Below are positions 56,866-64,000 of a DNA stretch of 64,000 nt, one piece after another. Source of the stretch: Bacillus sp. X1(2014) (GTDB taxonomy: Bacteria; Bacillota; Bacilli; Bacillales_B; DSM-18226); assembly GCF_007678255.1 (NCBI RefSeq), contig NZ_VEED01000001.1, positions 1-64,000 on the forward strand, given 5' to 3'. How positions within the stretch are numbered: the stretch's first letter is position 1; every line of letters starts with the position of its first letter. Both the position numbers and the translations under genes were made by a program. The notes beneath the pieces were generated by a model. The model ran no database searches, was not told the DNA's origin, and saw only the letters and a program-made list of their open reading frames with translations.

Positions 56866-57702
56866 TTATAACTTCGTAAAAATGATCCCAAGAATGGCAG
56901 TAAGAACTCCAATAACTTGATACCTTTTTAGTTTTTCTTTATAAAGTAGAAATCCAGCTAGAACAACGACTAGACAATTTAAACTTACTACTGGAAAGAC
57001 GATACTTGCTGTCCCTGTTTTAAGCGCGTAGAAATAACAACTATAACCCAATATACTAATTAGACCTACAATCGAACCCACATTGACTTCTGCTCTCTGC
57101 CATTTTTCCTTCGTCAGGACACTACAAATGATTAAATAGATACTTCCGCCACCATACATAGAAATGAGGATATTCAATGAATTGAGATGCAAATATGAGG
57201 TTGTTTTCATTAAAATTCCTAATATTCCAAAGGATACAATAGCTAGGCTTACACGAATCATCCAAGAAAGATAATTGGTCTTTCGCTTTTTTTCATTTGA
57301 ATACTGAATGGCCATGGCAGATCCCAACATAAATACAATTCCTAACCACTGAATCAGTGTAATTTGTTCATGAAAAACAAAGGCTGCACAAACAATTGGA
57401 AATATAGTATTCGTGCCTATTAATGGCGAGGTCAAACTAGCAGGCCCTTTTTCAAAAGCCTTAGACATTTGGATATTGCCGTTTGCATTTAATATACCAA
57501 TCAAGGCTCCCAGCAGAATAGTCATTACGTTTAGATGGACGGTTTCATTTACAATCGCAAATCCTAATGTTAATACAAAGGCTACAAAATAAAAAAAGAA
57601 CTGTATATGAACCTTCGAGACTCTCATCCCCGTACTCCACTTAAAAATAGTATTATTTGCCCCAAAGCAAACCATAGTAATAAAGGCCGCTGCTATCCAC
57701 AT
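56866..57702 (-). CDS. EamA/DMT superfamily transporter
   Basis: 278 aa with ten membrane segments in two EamA repeats (first from WIAAAFITMVCFGANNTIF, second from SWMIRVSLAIVSFGILGIL). GIVFMLGSAMAIQYSN and GVLTAILGIIFTKL are the ends of the repeats. It is a metabolite or drug exporter of unknown substrate. RBS AGAAGGAGC before the ATG. Single gene. Confidence 0.85.
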   Translation of the reverse strand: MWIAAAFITMVCFGANNTIFKWSTGMRVSKVHIQFFFYFVAFVLTLGFAIVNETVHLNVMTILLGALIGILNANGNIQMSKAFEKGPASLTSPLIGTNTIFPIVCAAFVFHEQITLIQWLGIVFMLGSAMAIQYSNEKKRKTNYLSWMIRVSLAIVSFGILGILMKTTSYLHLNSLNILISMYGGGSIYLIICSVLTKEKWQRAEVNVGSIVGLISILGYSCYFYALKTGTASIVFPVVSLNCLVVVLAGFLLYKEKLKRYQVIGVLTAILGIIFTKL

Positions 57703-57862
57703 ATTGCTCCTTCTCTCTTTATCTTTTTCACTTCATATATTAAACCTCTATTTCATTACTCTCAATTGTTTTTTTGCAAATATTTTTTTATCGGATGTTT
57801 TTCGCAAAAAAAATGTTGTTATTTCATGTTTTCCGTCTTGTTTTGATAGCTTTTGTCATCTT

Positions 57863-57893
57863 GCAGGAAAAAGTAATACCAAATGGTGAATAA
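57863..57893 (+). promoter_or_regulatory. Candidate sigma-H promoter of the racA operon
   Basis: GCAGGAAAA (57863-57871) fits the -35 consensus RNAGGAWWW at all positions; GGTGAATAA (57885-57893) fits the -10 RNNGAATWW at all positions; spacer 13 bp (12 is usual). racA of B. subtilis is sigma-H controlled. Confidence 0.65.
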
Positions 57894-57945
57894 CTTAAAC
57901 ATGATGAATTATTTCCTAGATAAATAGAAAGGAATGACTTTTTTA

Positions 57946-58812
57946 ATGAAGACCTATACCTTAAAAGAAGCGGCAAAAAAAATAAATATTAAACCAGGCG
58001 TTATCCGTCAGTGGGAAAAAGATTTAGAGGAATTACTCGAGATTCCCCGATCAAAGCAAGGGGCAAGGATTTATACAGAATTAGAGATTGACAAACTAGT
58101 TGAAATAAAAAAAATGTTTGAGAATAAATTAAATATGGAAGAAATCAGGAAAATGTTGTACAAAAAATTGCATCCTGAAAGTGAATTAGTGCCAGAGTTT
58201 ACTGAAGTTTCACTCGAGGTCCTTTCAGAACCATCCGCGCCATTTACCATACAGGATGCTATTGATGCGCATCAGTTTTTCGAAGCAATGGATACGTACA
58301 AGGAAAATTTCTTAAGCGAAGTAAAAAATGAAATTCGTAGTGTTGTGCGAAAAGAAGTAGTGGAAGAAGTAAAAAAGGAAATAAACAAAGGAACCTATAC
58401 AACGGTTAAGTCCATTTCTGACTCTATTTATAAATCGTCTGCTATCACACAGGCTGAAATCCAAGATTTATCAAAGACCCTAGAAAAAGCATCTGAACTC
58501 TCGGCAGACTCCTTACAATACCTTTCTAACAACATTGCCAACGTGTCGATCGAAACTTCTCAGGAAATTTATACACTCTCCAAGCAGTTATCCGAAACTT
58601 CAGAGGAATTATCCCACTATGTGGATGTGACAAACAACGAAATTTCAAGTTTAACCGAGGCCATGACGAAAGAACGCGAATTCTTCATTGAAGAGCGTAA
58701 TGAATACCGACAAGAAATTACACAACGAGAAATTGCCTTTCAACAAATGTTGAACAGTTATCGAGATGTAGCAGCAGCTAAAGACAAGAAATGGTGGAAA
58801 TTCTGGTCTTAA
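57946..58812 (+). CDS. MerR-type HTH / coiled-coil protein with DUF3967-like tail, in the racA operon
   Basis: 288 aa. N-terminal MerR HTH (YTLKEAAKKINIKPGVIRQW, YTELEIDKLVEIKKMFENK), then a linker and a helical region of about 150 residues (SEVKNEIRSVVRKEVVEEVK, SKTLEKASELSADSLQYLS). The conserved ending is RNEYRQEITQREIAFQQML ... KKWWKFWS. The tail matches the DUF3967 pattern; its basic-aromatic tip could touch the membrane. It is followed by racA after 40 nt with no terminator. RBS AAAGGAATG. A DNA-membrane linking role is inferred only from architecture and context. It could instead be a repressor. Confidence 0.8.
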   Translation: MKTYTLKEAAKKINIKPGVIRQWEKDLEELLEIPRSKQGARIYTELEIDKLVEIKKMFENKLNMEEIRKMLYKKLHPESELVPEFTEVSLEVLSEPSAPFTIQDAIDAHQFFEAMDTYKENFLSEVKNEIRSVVRKEVVEEVKKEINKGTYTTVKSISDSIYKSSAITQAEIQDLSKTLEKASELSADSLQYLSNNIANVSIETSQEIYTLSKQLSETSEELSHYVDVTNNEISSLTEAMTKEREFFIEERNEYRQEITQREIAFQQMLNSYRDVAAAKDKKWWKFWS

Positions 58813-58852
58813 TATGGGTTAAGATTTAATTAATTCATTGGAGGGATTCGAA

Positions 58853-59377
58853 ATGAATACTAGTGAAGTAGCAAAGTTATTAGGCGTATCTACAAGTACT
58901 GTCCAACGCTGGGTCAAACAGCTCGAGTTGCCAATGGAAAGAAATGAGCGCGGGCATTATCATTTTAACAGCGAGGATATCGAAGTATTAAAAAAAATCC
59001 ATGAACAACTCCAAAATGGAACACTAATCCAGGAAATCACTCCAATCAAAGAGAAAAAGGTGCCTAGAAAAGGTGCTGCTAAGGCTGTAGAAAACCATTA
59101 CGCATTTGAAGACTTGACTGCAAAAGTTAGTAAACTAGAAATCGAACTCCATTCCAAGGCGGATTCTGTTGTTTCATATCAACTTCTACAGCACAGGCGT
59201 GAAATAGAAGATTTGCAATCTCAAGTAAATGAATTAACTAAACAACTTGAACAATTTCAAAAGATCCTTAGTAAAGTGAATATACCTTCTCAATTAGATG
59301 ACCCTATTGTATTTGATTCAAGTAAGGGTAAACGAAAAAAGAAAAATATTGTAAGCTCCTTATTTGGATTCTTATAA
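58853..59377 (+). CDS. racA: Chromosome-anchoring protein RacA
   Basis: 174 aa (B. subtilis RacA about 184). N-terminal HTH NTSEVAKLLGVSTSTVQRW with VKQLELPMERNERGHYHF, then a linker, a coiled coil containing KADSVVSYQLLQHRREIEDL (nearly identical in B. subtilis), and a basic-hydrophobic end GKRKKKNIVSSLFGFL. At the start of sporulation RacA binds centromere-like sites near the origin and ties the chromosome to the cell poles through DivIVA. The ATG at 58853 has TTGGAGGG upstream; five extra codons of the longer frame contain that site. Second gene of a two-gene operon. Confidence 0.93.
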   Translation: MNTSEVAKLLGVSTSTVQRWVKQLELPMERNERGHYHFNSEDIEVLKKIHEQLQNGTLIQEITPIKEKKVPRKGAAKAVENHYAFEDLTAKVSKLEIELHSKADSVVSYQLLQHRREIEDLQSQVNELTKQLEQFQKILSKVNIPSQLDDPIVFDSSKGKRKKKNIVSSLFGFL

Positions 59378-59381
59378 CATT

Positions 59382-59418
59382 TAAAAGAGCCGAACTGGTA
59401 TATGTTCGGCTCTTTTTA
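59382..59418. terminator. Bidirectional terminator after racA
   Basis: AAAAGAGCCGAAC-TGGTATAT-GTTCGGCTCTTTT, perfect stem. Confidence 0.93.
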
Positions 59419-59433
59419 TTTCCCCTTTATGAA

Positions 59434-60420
59434 TCAAATCTTTAATTCCACGAGAGGACGAGTATATTTTTTAGTGACGTAGCTGCCAAGAATTAAACAA
59501 ATGACGAAAGATAGGATAATCAGTAGATGATATTGTCCTGAAATATTAAATAAATTTTTGTCAAGAACGGTTACCTCAAGTGATTTGATAATAAAACCGT
59601 GGAACAAATAAACATACAACGTTCTTTCACCTATTTCCGATACCTTAAGTGGATTGGAAGGTATAACCGTGAGAAATCCATAGACGACAATTAACGTTAG
59701 CAAATACTGGAAGCCACGATAAAGTCCATCCACCCATTCTTCTTGTCCCATATTCGCATAGGAAGTATCTCCCAAGAGCCATGGCACGACGTTATGCGGG
59801 AAACTGAACCCTAAAGATAACAAAGTTCCTAGAATAATAACTAATCCAACTGGACGCGAATATTTGGAACGAATCGCTTTTTTCAATTGATCGCCATTGA
59901 GTAAAAATCCCAATAAAAAATACGGAAAAAAGACAAACGTTCTAGACAGGCTTAAATAACTACCCACATCATCAATAAATCCTATGGCTATTCCCAAACC
60001 GATGGAGAAACAAAATCCTACCCATTTAAATCTGGCAAAAACATAGAGTAATAAATTCCAACAAAATAAACTCATTAAAAACCATAGTGACCAATGTGGA
60101 TGTAAAAAATCGAACTCTAAACTTGCTTCCTGCCCATTTAAATAATAATAAACGGAATAAATGATTTGGAAAATGAAATAAGGCAATAATATTTTTTTAA
60201 TTGCCTTTAATATATAGCCTTTCTTTTTAAATCCCTTTGCAAAGTATCCAGAGATAAAGATAAATGCTGGCATGTGAAAGAGAAAAATGATGGTATATAA
60301 AGTAAATAGAATCCCGTCTTGCTCTTTTAATGGACTTATCAGGTGCCCAAAGACGACCAGAAAAATCAAAATAAATTTTGCATTGTCAAAATACTTACTC
60401 CTTTTTGAAGTTGAAGCCAT
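59434..60420 (-). CDS. Acyltransferase family (acyltransferase 3) membrane protein
   Basis: 328 aa with about ten membrane segments. N-terminal FDNAKFILIFLVVFGHLIS carries the conserved His of the acyltransferase 3 fold; FHMPAFIFISGYFAKGFKKK is the second signature. These proteins move acyl groups across the membrane onto carbohydrates or other surface molecules. RBS GGGGTGATAGG before the ATG. Single gene; target unknown. Confidence 0.85.
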   Translation of the reverse strand: MASTSKRSKYFDNAKFILIFLVVFGHLISPLKEQDGILFTLYTIIFLFHMPAFIFISGYFAKGFKKKGYILKAIKKILLPYFIFQIIYSVYYYLNGQEASLEFDFLHPHWSLWFLMSLFCWNLLLYVFARFKWVGFCFSIGLGIAIGFIDDVGSYLSLSRTFVFFPYFLLGFLLNGDQLKKAIRSKYSRPVGLVIILGTLLSLGFSFPHNVVPWLLGDTSYANMGQEEWVDGLYRGFQYLLTLIVVYGFLTVIPSNPLKVSEIGERTLYVYLFHGFIIKSLEVTVLDKNLFNISGQYHLLIILSFVICLILGSYVTKKYTRPLVELKI

Positions 60421-60681
60421 CCTATCACCCCATTATTTTTAATCAAAAAGGTATTTTAAGATAATGTTAATTTGTTTCTTTATTAATTCCAATAACCCAC
60501 ACCATATAAATTTAGTGATTACCACTATTATACCCTTTGAATATTACAGGAAGATGTTAGCAGAATTACTTTCTGTTTCACGATAATTACGATATTGAAA
60601 TAACACTAACAAATACCTACGATTATACTACCATTCCCGTCTTAACGAAACCTTAATTTTGGTTATCTCCTTTTTATCACA
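60421..60681. other. Intergenic region, no gene seen
   Basis: About 260 bp, AT-rich; no supported frame. It holds the promoter of the acyltransferase gene on the minus strand and the nrnB terminator at its right end. Confidence 0.5.
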
Positions 60682-60715
60682 CAAAGAGAGCTTGGGGATC
60701 CCAAGCTCTCTTTTA
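60682..60715 (-). terminator. Terminator of nrnB
   Basis: AAAGAGAGCTTGGG-GATC-CCCAAGCTCTCTTT; it overlaps the last codons of the gene. Confidence 0.9.
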
Positions 60716-61960
60716 TTCCTTAACTATATCGACTAGGTAATTACTGATAATCTCTGCATGGTTTTCCTTTATCTTATCAATTGGCATCTTTAATGCGGCA
60801 GATAACTGATACAGATAATCTTGGTCATACTGAAGCCAAGAAAGATAATTTCTTTTGAGGTAACGCTCTGCTTCCTCAAATTCAGCGAAGGTTTGATCCA
60901 ATTTCTTCTTATTGTGCACAATATAATATTCACTATCACCGCTAGAGATGATGTATGAAATTTCACCCATTTGATTTTGAAAAGCGGTCCCAGAGTGAGA
61001 AGTTTTCAGGTTAAATTCATTCCGATCTGCATCTGGTTTAAGAGGAAGAATTTCAAACACATCCACTACAAATTGCTTAAACGCTTCACTTGTCATTTCA
61101 GATCCAGATGCTTTTGGATGTCCACCCCCACCGTATCTCTTTGCAAATTTTGCTACATTTACTTCATCATGAATGGTTCGAAAACCCATTTTCTTTCCAC
61201 TCATATTCAAAAGAATAATCATGTCCATATGCGGATATAAATTATTTAGCGCATTTCCTAACTCCGATAAATATTGCTCTGCATGAACAATGCCTACACA
61301 ATAATCATCAACAAAGGTTTGAACAATTTGTCGGCTTTTTGAATAAATATATCGGTTAATTTTTTGCTCCTCAATATCTAGAAGCATATTTTCCGTTTCA
61401 GATAACATAAACGATTCGGTATTTTCCGTTAACCTTTTCAGCATTTCTTCTTCAAACTGCTCTCTGTTCCGTATGTAAAATAAATCATTTAGGCGTTTCG
61501 CCGTCACATTATTGTTTTCATCCCATTCCCATGTATCGTATTGGCGTACCAGCTCAATATATTCCTCAAGAGCCTTATTTCTATCCATGATTCCATTCGT
61601 AATCAGATGATCATAGAATAATGAGGTTGCACATGTCTTCTTTCCCGTTTCATACTCGGGAATAACACTTCCCCATTTATATTCATTAAAATGCAATGCA
61701 GTCACATGGTGATCAATCATTTGAACCGGTTTGCCTTGTTTAAACCGCTCCTCGAGTTTTTTTTCGACTTGTTCGTTTACCGCCAGGTCGGTAATATAGA
61801 TCTCTACATTATTATTCTCTGGGTTTTTAATAACGGCTTCAACTCGTTGATTTAAATTCCTGTAAGAACAGTAAAATACATTAGCTTCTTCTCCAAAAGC
61901 AAGTTTCGCAATTAGCCCGCATCCAAGCCCATCAAGGTCAATATCAGTAAAAATTATCAT
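60713..61960 (-). CDS. nrnB: DHH-family oligoribonuclease NrnB
   Basis: 415 aa, close to B. subtilis NrnB (YngD, 399 aa). DHH motifs: FTDIDLDGLGCGLI, YITDLAVNEQVEKKLEERF, MIDHHVTALHFNEY; LVRQYDTWEWDEN and AKRLNDLFYI are blocks shared with NrnB. DHHA1-type end: RYGGGGHPKASGSEM. It degrades short RNA (2-5 nt) from the 3' end using Mn/Co ions. The ATG at 61960 follows GGTGG; five extra codons of the longer frame overlap that site. Single gene. Confidence 0.88.
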   Translation of the reverse strand: MIIFTDIDLDGLGCGLIAKLAFGEEANVFYCSYRNLNQRVEAVIKNPENNNVEIYITDLAVNEQVEKKLEERFKQGKPVQMIDHHVTALHFNEYKWGSVIPEYETGKKTCATSLFYDHLITNGIMDRNKALEEYIELVRQYDTWEWDENNNVTAKRLNDLFYIRNREQFEEEMLKRLTENTESFMLSETENMLLDIEEQKINRYIYSKSRQIVQTFVDDYCVGIVHAEQYLSELGNALNNLYPHMDMIILLNMSGKKMGFRTIHDEVNVAKFAKRYGGGGHPKASGSEMTSEAFKQFVVDVFEILPLKPDADRNEFNLKTSHSGTAFQNQMGEISYIISSGDSEYYIVHNKKKLDQTFAEFEEAERYLKRNYLSWLQYDQDYLYQLSAALKMPIDKIKENHAEIISNYLVDIVKE

Positions 61961-62137
61961 GACAATTACCACCATCCATTTTTAACTTCATATCGTATCG
62001 TTTGGTTTCATCAAATTTTTTATACAGTAAGTTCTTATGAATTAACCATTATGTTTATTTTAACATATTAGTAAATGATAAAACCTGCCATTATGACCTG
62101 GTGATAGTAATCACAGACATGCCTAAATGGAAGTGGT

Positions 62138-63139
62138 ATGATTCATGAGAAGTTTCTACTAAAAATTATGAAACGGGGTTATAAATTGAACTTTCCACAA
62201 CTAAAAATAGGTCATATGATGCCTAAGGTTCCCATTATGCAAGGTGGTATGGGTGTAGGTATTTCACTTAGTAAATTGGCATCAGCCGTCGCAAATGCTG
62301 GGGGAATTGGGATTATCTCAGGAACAGGGATTTCAACGGACGAATTGCGAACACATATTAGAAAGGCGAAGAGCTTGATTAAAGATGCCGGATATATTGG
62401 TGTAAATGTTCTATTCGCGATGAATGACTTTGCTGAAAAAATGAAAGCTGCTCTTGAAGAGAAAGTTGATTTTATTATCTCGGGTGCTGGAATTTCTAGA
62501 GATATGTATGCATGGGGAAAACAAGCAGGTATTCCGGTAATCTCAATTGTCTCATCTGCTAAATTAGCAAGAATTTCAGAAAGACTTGGTGCTGCAGCCG
62601 TTGTCGTTGAAGGTTTTGAAGCAGGTGGTCACCTTGGTACCGATCGCCCAATGTTCGAAATCCTGCCAGAAGTGGTTGAAGCAGTTTCCATCCCGGTGAT
62701 TGCTGCAGGAGGAATTCTGACTGGCGGAGATATTTCAAGAGCCCTTTCCCTGGGTGCATCTGGTGTCCAAATGGGGACACGCTTTGTCGCAAGCGAGGAA
62801 TGTGATGCACCATTAGCATTTAAGCAAAAATATGTCGAGGCAACGAAAGAGGATTTGGTCTTAGTAAAAACGACTGTAGGACTTCAAGGCAGGGCGATTA
62901 ATAATCATTTTGCAAAATTAATCAGTGGACCTGACAAATTAAAAATCGCTAAATGCATTGATTGCTTAAAAAATTGTTCTTACCGCTTTTGTACAATGGA
63001 TTCTTTATTGGTTTCAATGAATGGTGATGTCGAAAATGGACTTGTTTTTGCAGGTGCGCGAGTGGGCGAAATTCAAGATATTCTACCTGTTCAACAAATC
63101 ATCGACAAGCTTACATTAGAATACCATGATGCAATCTAG
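62138..63139 (+). CDS. Nitronate monooxygenase / FabK-like FMN enzyme with C-terminal cysteine cluster
   Basis: 333 aa TIM barrel. FMN-binding motifs: KVPIMQGGMGVGISLSKLA, ANAGGIGIISGTG, GFEAGGHLGTDR, IPVIAAGGILTGGDI and LGASGVQMGTRFVAS. It belongs to the 2-nitropropane dioxygenase/enoyl-ACP reductase II group; these are hard to separate by sequence. After the barrel come Cys273, 276, 280 and 285 (CIDCLKNCSYRFC), which could bind metal or an iron-sulfur cluster. Start is ATG 62138 (weak RBS) or TTG 62186 with a GGGG site; both leave the barrel intact. Confidence 0.83.
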   Translation: MIHEKFLLKIMKRGYKLNFPQLKIGHMMPKVPIMQGGMGVGISLSKLASAVANAGGIGIISGTGISTDELRTHIRKAKSLIKDAGYIGVNVLFAMNDFAEKMKAALEEKVDFIISGAGISRDMYAWGKQAGIPVISIVSSAKLARISERLGAAAVVVEGFEAGGHLGTDRPMFEILPEVVEAVSIPVIAAGGILTGGDISRALSLGASGVQMGTRFVASEECDAPLAFKQKYVEATKEDLVLVKTTVGLQGRAINNHFAKLISGPDKLKIAKCIDCLKNCSYRFCTMDSLLVSMNGDVENGLVFAGARVGEIQDILPVQQIIDKLTLEYHDAI

Positions 63140-63145
63140 TTATTT

Positions 63146-63179
63146 AAAAGAGCCAACCGACTTGTTCGGTTGGCTCTTT
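63146..63179. terminator. Bidirectional terminator
   Basis: AAAGAGCCAACCGA-CTTG-TTCGGTTGGCTCTTT. Confidence 0.93.
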
Positions 63180-63188
63180 CACTTCCTG

Positions 63189-63674
63189 TTATGGTAAATT
63201 ACTTATTTTGTTCTGAATTGGTGTACGTGGTTTTGGATCTGGAATTACTTCTGGATAGCCCACTCCCAAAACGCCAATAATATCAAAGCCATCCGGAACA
63301 CGTAGGATCTCTCTGTTTTTTGGTGTAATACCAATGGAAGACCAAAAGGTCCCGACACCCTCTGCCCATGCAGCTAAATTAAAATTTTGGATAAAGCAGG
63401 CAGTTGCCATTGCGTTTTCCTCTGTCTCAACAGTGGTCGCACCTTGCTTTGATAAAATCATTAACACAACCGGTGCATTTCCAAAATTTGTTTTATGGTT
63501 TAGCTTCTCTCTCGTTTCCGTTCCAATAAAATAAATTTCCCATGGTTCTGTCATTCGGTGATTCGGTGCCATTGTGGCAGCCTCTAACCACGCAAGGATT
63601 AAATTTTGCTCAATCTCCATGGATTTGAATTTTTTTATGTTTCGGCGCGTTTTTATCGCATCTAACGTATTCAT
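63189..63674 (-). CDS. Nitroreductase family protein
   Basis: 161 aa, shorter than the other nitroreductase in the window (210 aa) and closer to the YdjA/TdsD-like group: MNTLDAIKTRRNIKKF (FMN-binding start), AATMAPNHRMTEPWEIYF, NFNLAAWAEGVGTFWSSIG and IIGVLGVGYPEVIPDPKPRT. Reduces nitro or quinone compounds with FMN. The second ATG was used because GGAGG would be only 3 nt from the first. Convergent with the nitronate monooxygenase gene. Confidence 0.85.
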   Translation of the reverse strand: MNTLDAIKTRRNIKKFKSMEIEQNLILAWLEAATMAPNHRMTEPWEIYFIGTETREKLNHKTNFGNAPVVLMILSKQGATTVETEENAMATACFIQNFNLAAWAEGVGTFWSSIGITPKNREILRVPDGFDIIGVLGVGYPEVIPDPKPRTPIQNKISNLP

Positions 63675-63770
63675 TTTCATTCGCCTCCTTCTATATTAGC
63701 TGCTCACTGTAATATCCTATGCAACAATTCTCAACTTTTTATTAAAAGTGATAAAAAATTCCCTTATAGC

Positions 63771-64000
63771 TTATCCTTCAAGTTTATAATAACCTCTTTT
63801 TAATCCGTTATAACAAAACCATAGTGCCTGAATAAAGAAGAATATCCCCCAGATTGGCGCCGGAATGATTCCTGTAAGCCGAGCAAGATTTGCGGCATCC
63901 CCAGCAGACTGTGGCTGTAATACGCTGATATACAAGATTTCATAAGCACTTTGAACGGAATCAACTAAAAGAATCGAAGCAATTAACAGTAATAAGTGAT
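63771..64000 (-). CDS. Membrane protein, C-terminal part (runs off the window)
   Basis: The last 75 codons of a frame that is open to the right edge: HLLLLIASILLVDSVQSAYE, a short loop (LQPQSAGDAANLARLTG), then PAPIWGIFFFIQALWFCYN, ending LKRGYYKLEG. Two hydrophobic helices suggest a small polytopic protein. Family not recognised from this piece. The terminator is not clear. Confidence 0.65.
   Translation of the reverse strand, partial: HLLLLIASILLVDSVQSAYEILYISVLQPQSAGDAANLARLTGIIPAPIWGIFFFIQALWFCYNGLKRGYYKLEG

Noticed and set aside
1..64000. Prophage, integrative element or complete insertion sequence
   Set aside because: No integrase, transposase, capsid, terminase or conjugation gene was found; the only mobile-like DNA is the small repeats listed.

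Overview
The window is a low-GC, spore-forming Bacillaceae chromosome segment (Bacillus sensu lato; a Neobacillus-like genome fits, but the genus cannot be fixed from this sequence alone). The evidence is the 16S rRNA 5' end, strong AGGAGG ribosome binding sites, and clear homologues of B. subtilis ExoA, PpiB, SqhC, YclJ/YclK, CsgA, YvbH, HelD, RacA and NrnB. Sporulation genes (sqhC, csgA, DUF1657/DUF421 genes, racA) are scattered through it. I see no prophage, no CRISPR array and no intact insertion sequence. Mobile or repetitive DNA is limited to small MITE-like repeats.

Layout. 1-430 is the start of an rrn operon on the minus strand with two promoters. 598-8303 holds housekeeping and repair genes (methyltransferase, ExoA, deacetylase, PpiB, Mug), a probable structured small RNA at 4183-4297, a frameshifted DUF2515 gene and sqhC. 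8366-13338 has a YitT protein, an NhaC antiporter and an ABC-F ATPase. The ABC-F gene sits behind a 320-nt leader with a 44-codon leader ORF and two intrinsic terminators, which looks like antibiotic-responsive attenuation. 13366-17968 is an extracytoplasmic protein quality-control unit: a PrsA-like foldase, an HtrA protease and the YclJK two-component system. Matching triple 11-bp direct repeats lie upstream of htrA and of yclJ.

18144-27307 is an acyl-CoA catabolic region of two minus-strand transcription units (acyl-CoA dehydrogenase, SDR, acyl-CoA ligase, TetR; then phosphotransferase, ComB-like phosphatase, enoyl-CoA hydratase, quinone reductase, phosphotriesterase-like hydrolase). Near-identical palindromes precede both units and are probably the TetR operators.

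27522-40864 is mixed accessory DNA: VanW protein, CsgA, an Ere-type esterase, an orphan DUF1657-DUF1657-DUF421 sporulation cluster, YvbH, and a nitroreductase/HxlR pair with two operators. It also carries most of the repeats and a 492-bp element with 24-bp inverted ends. 41000-42848 is a lysine riboswitch followed by a lysine permease. 42933-56779 has asnS with a short attenuator-like hairpin, helD, YceI, an ATP-grasp enzyme, an L,D-transpeptidase, a class V aminotransferase, a deacetylase and a HAD phosphatase. 57863-59377 is a sigma-H-type promoter driving a MerR/DUF3967 coiled-coil protein and racA as an operon. The rest holds an acyltransferase, NrnB, a nitronate monooxygenase-like enzyme, a nitroreductase and a truncated membrane protein.

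Many start codons were moved downstream of the longest open frame to the codon that has a ribosome binding site; this is stated in each entry. All family names come from reading the protein sequence and recalled homologues, not from a database search.
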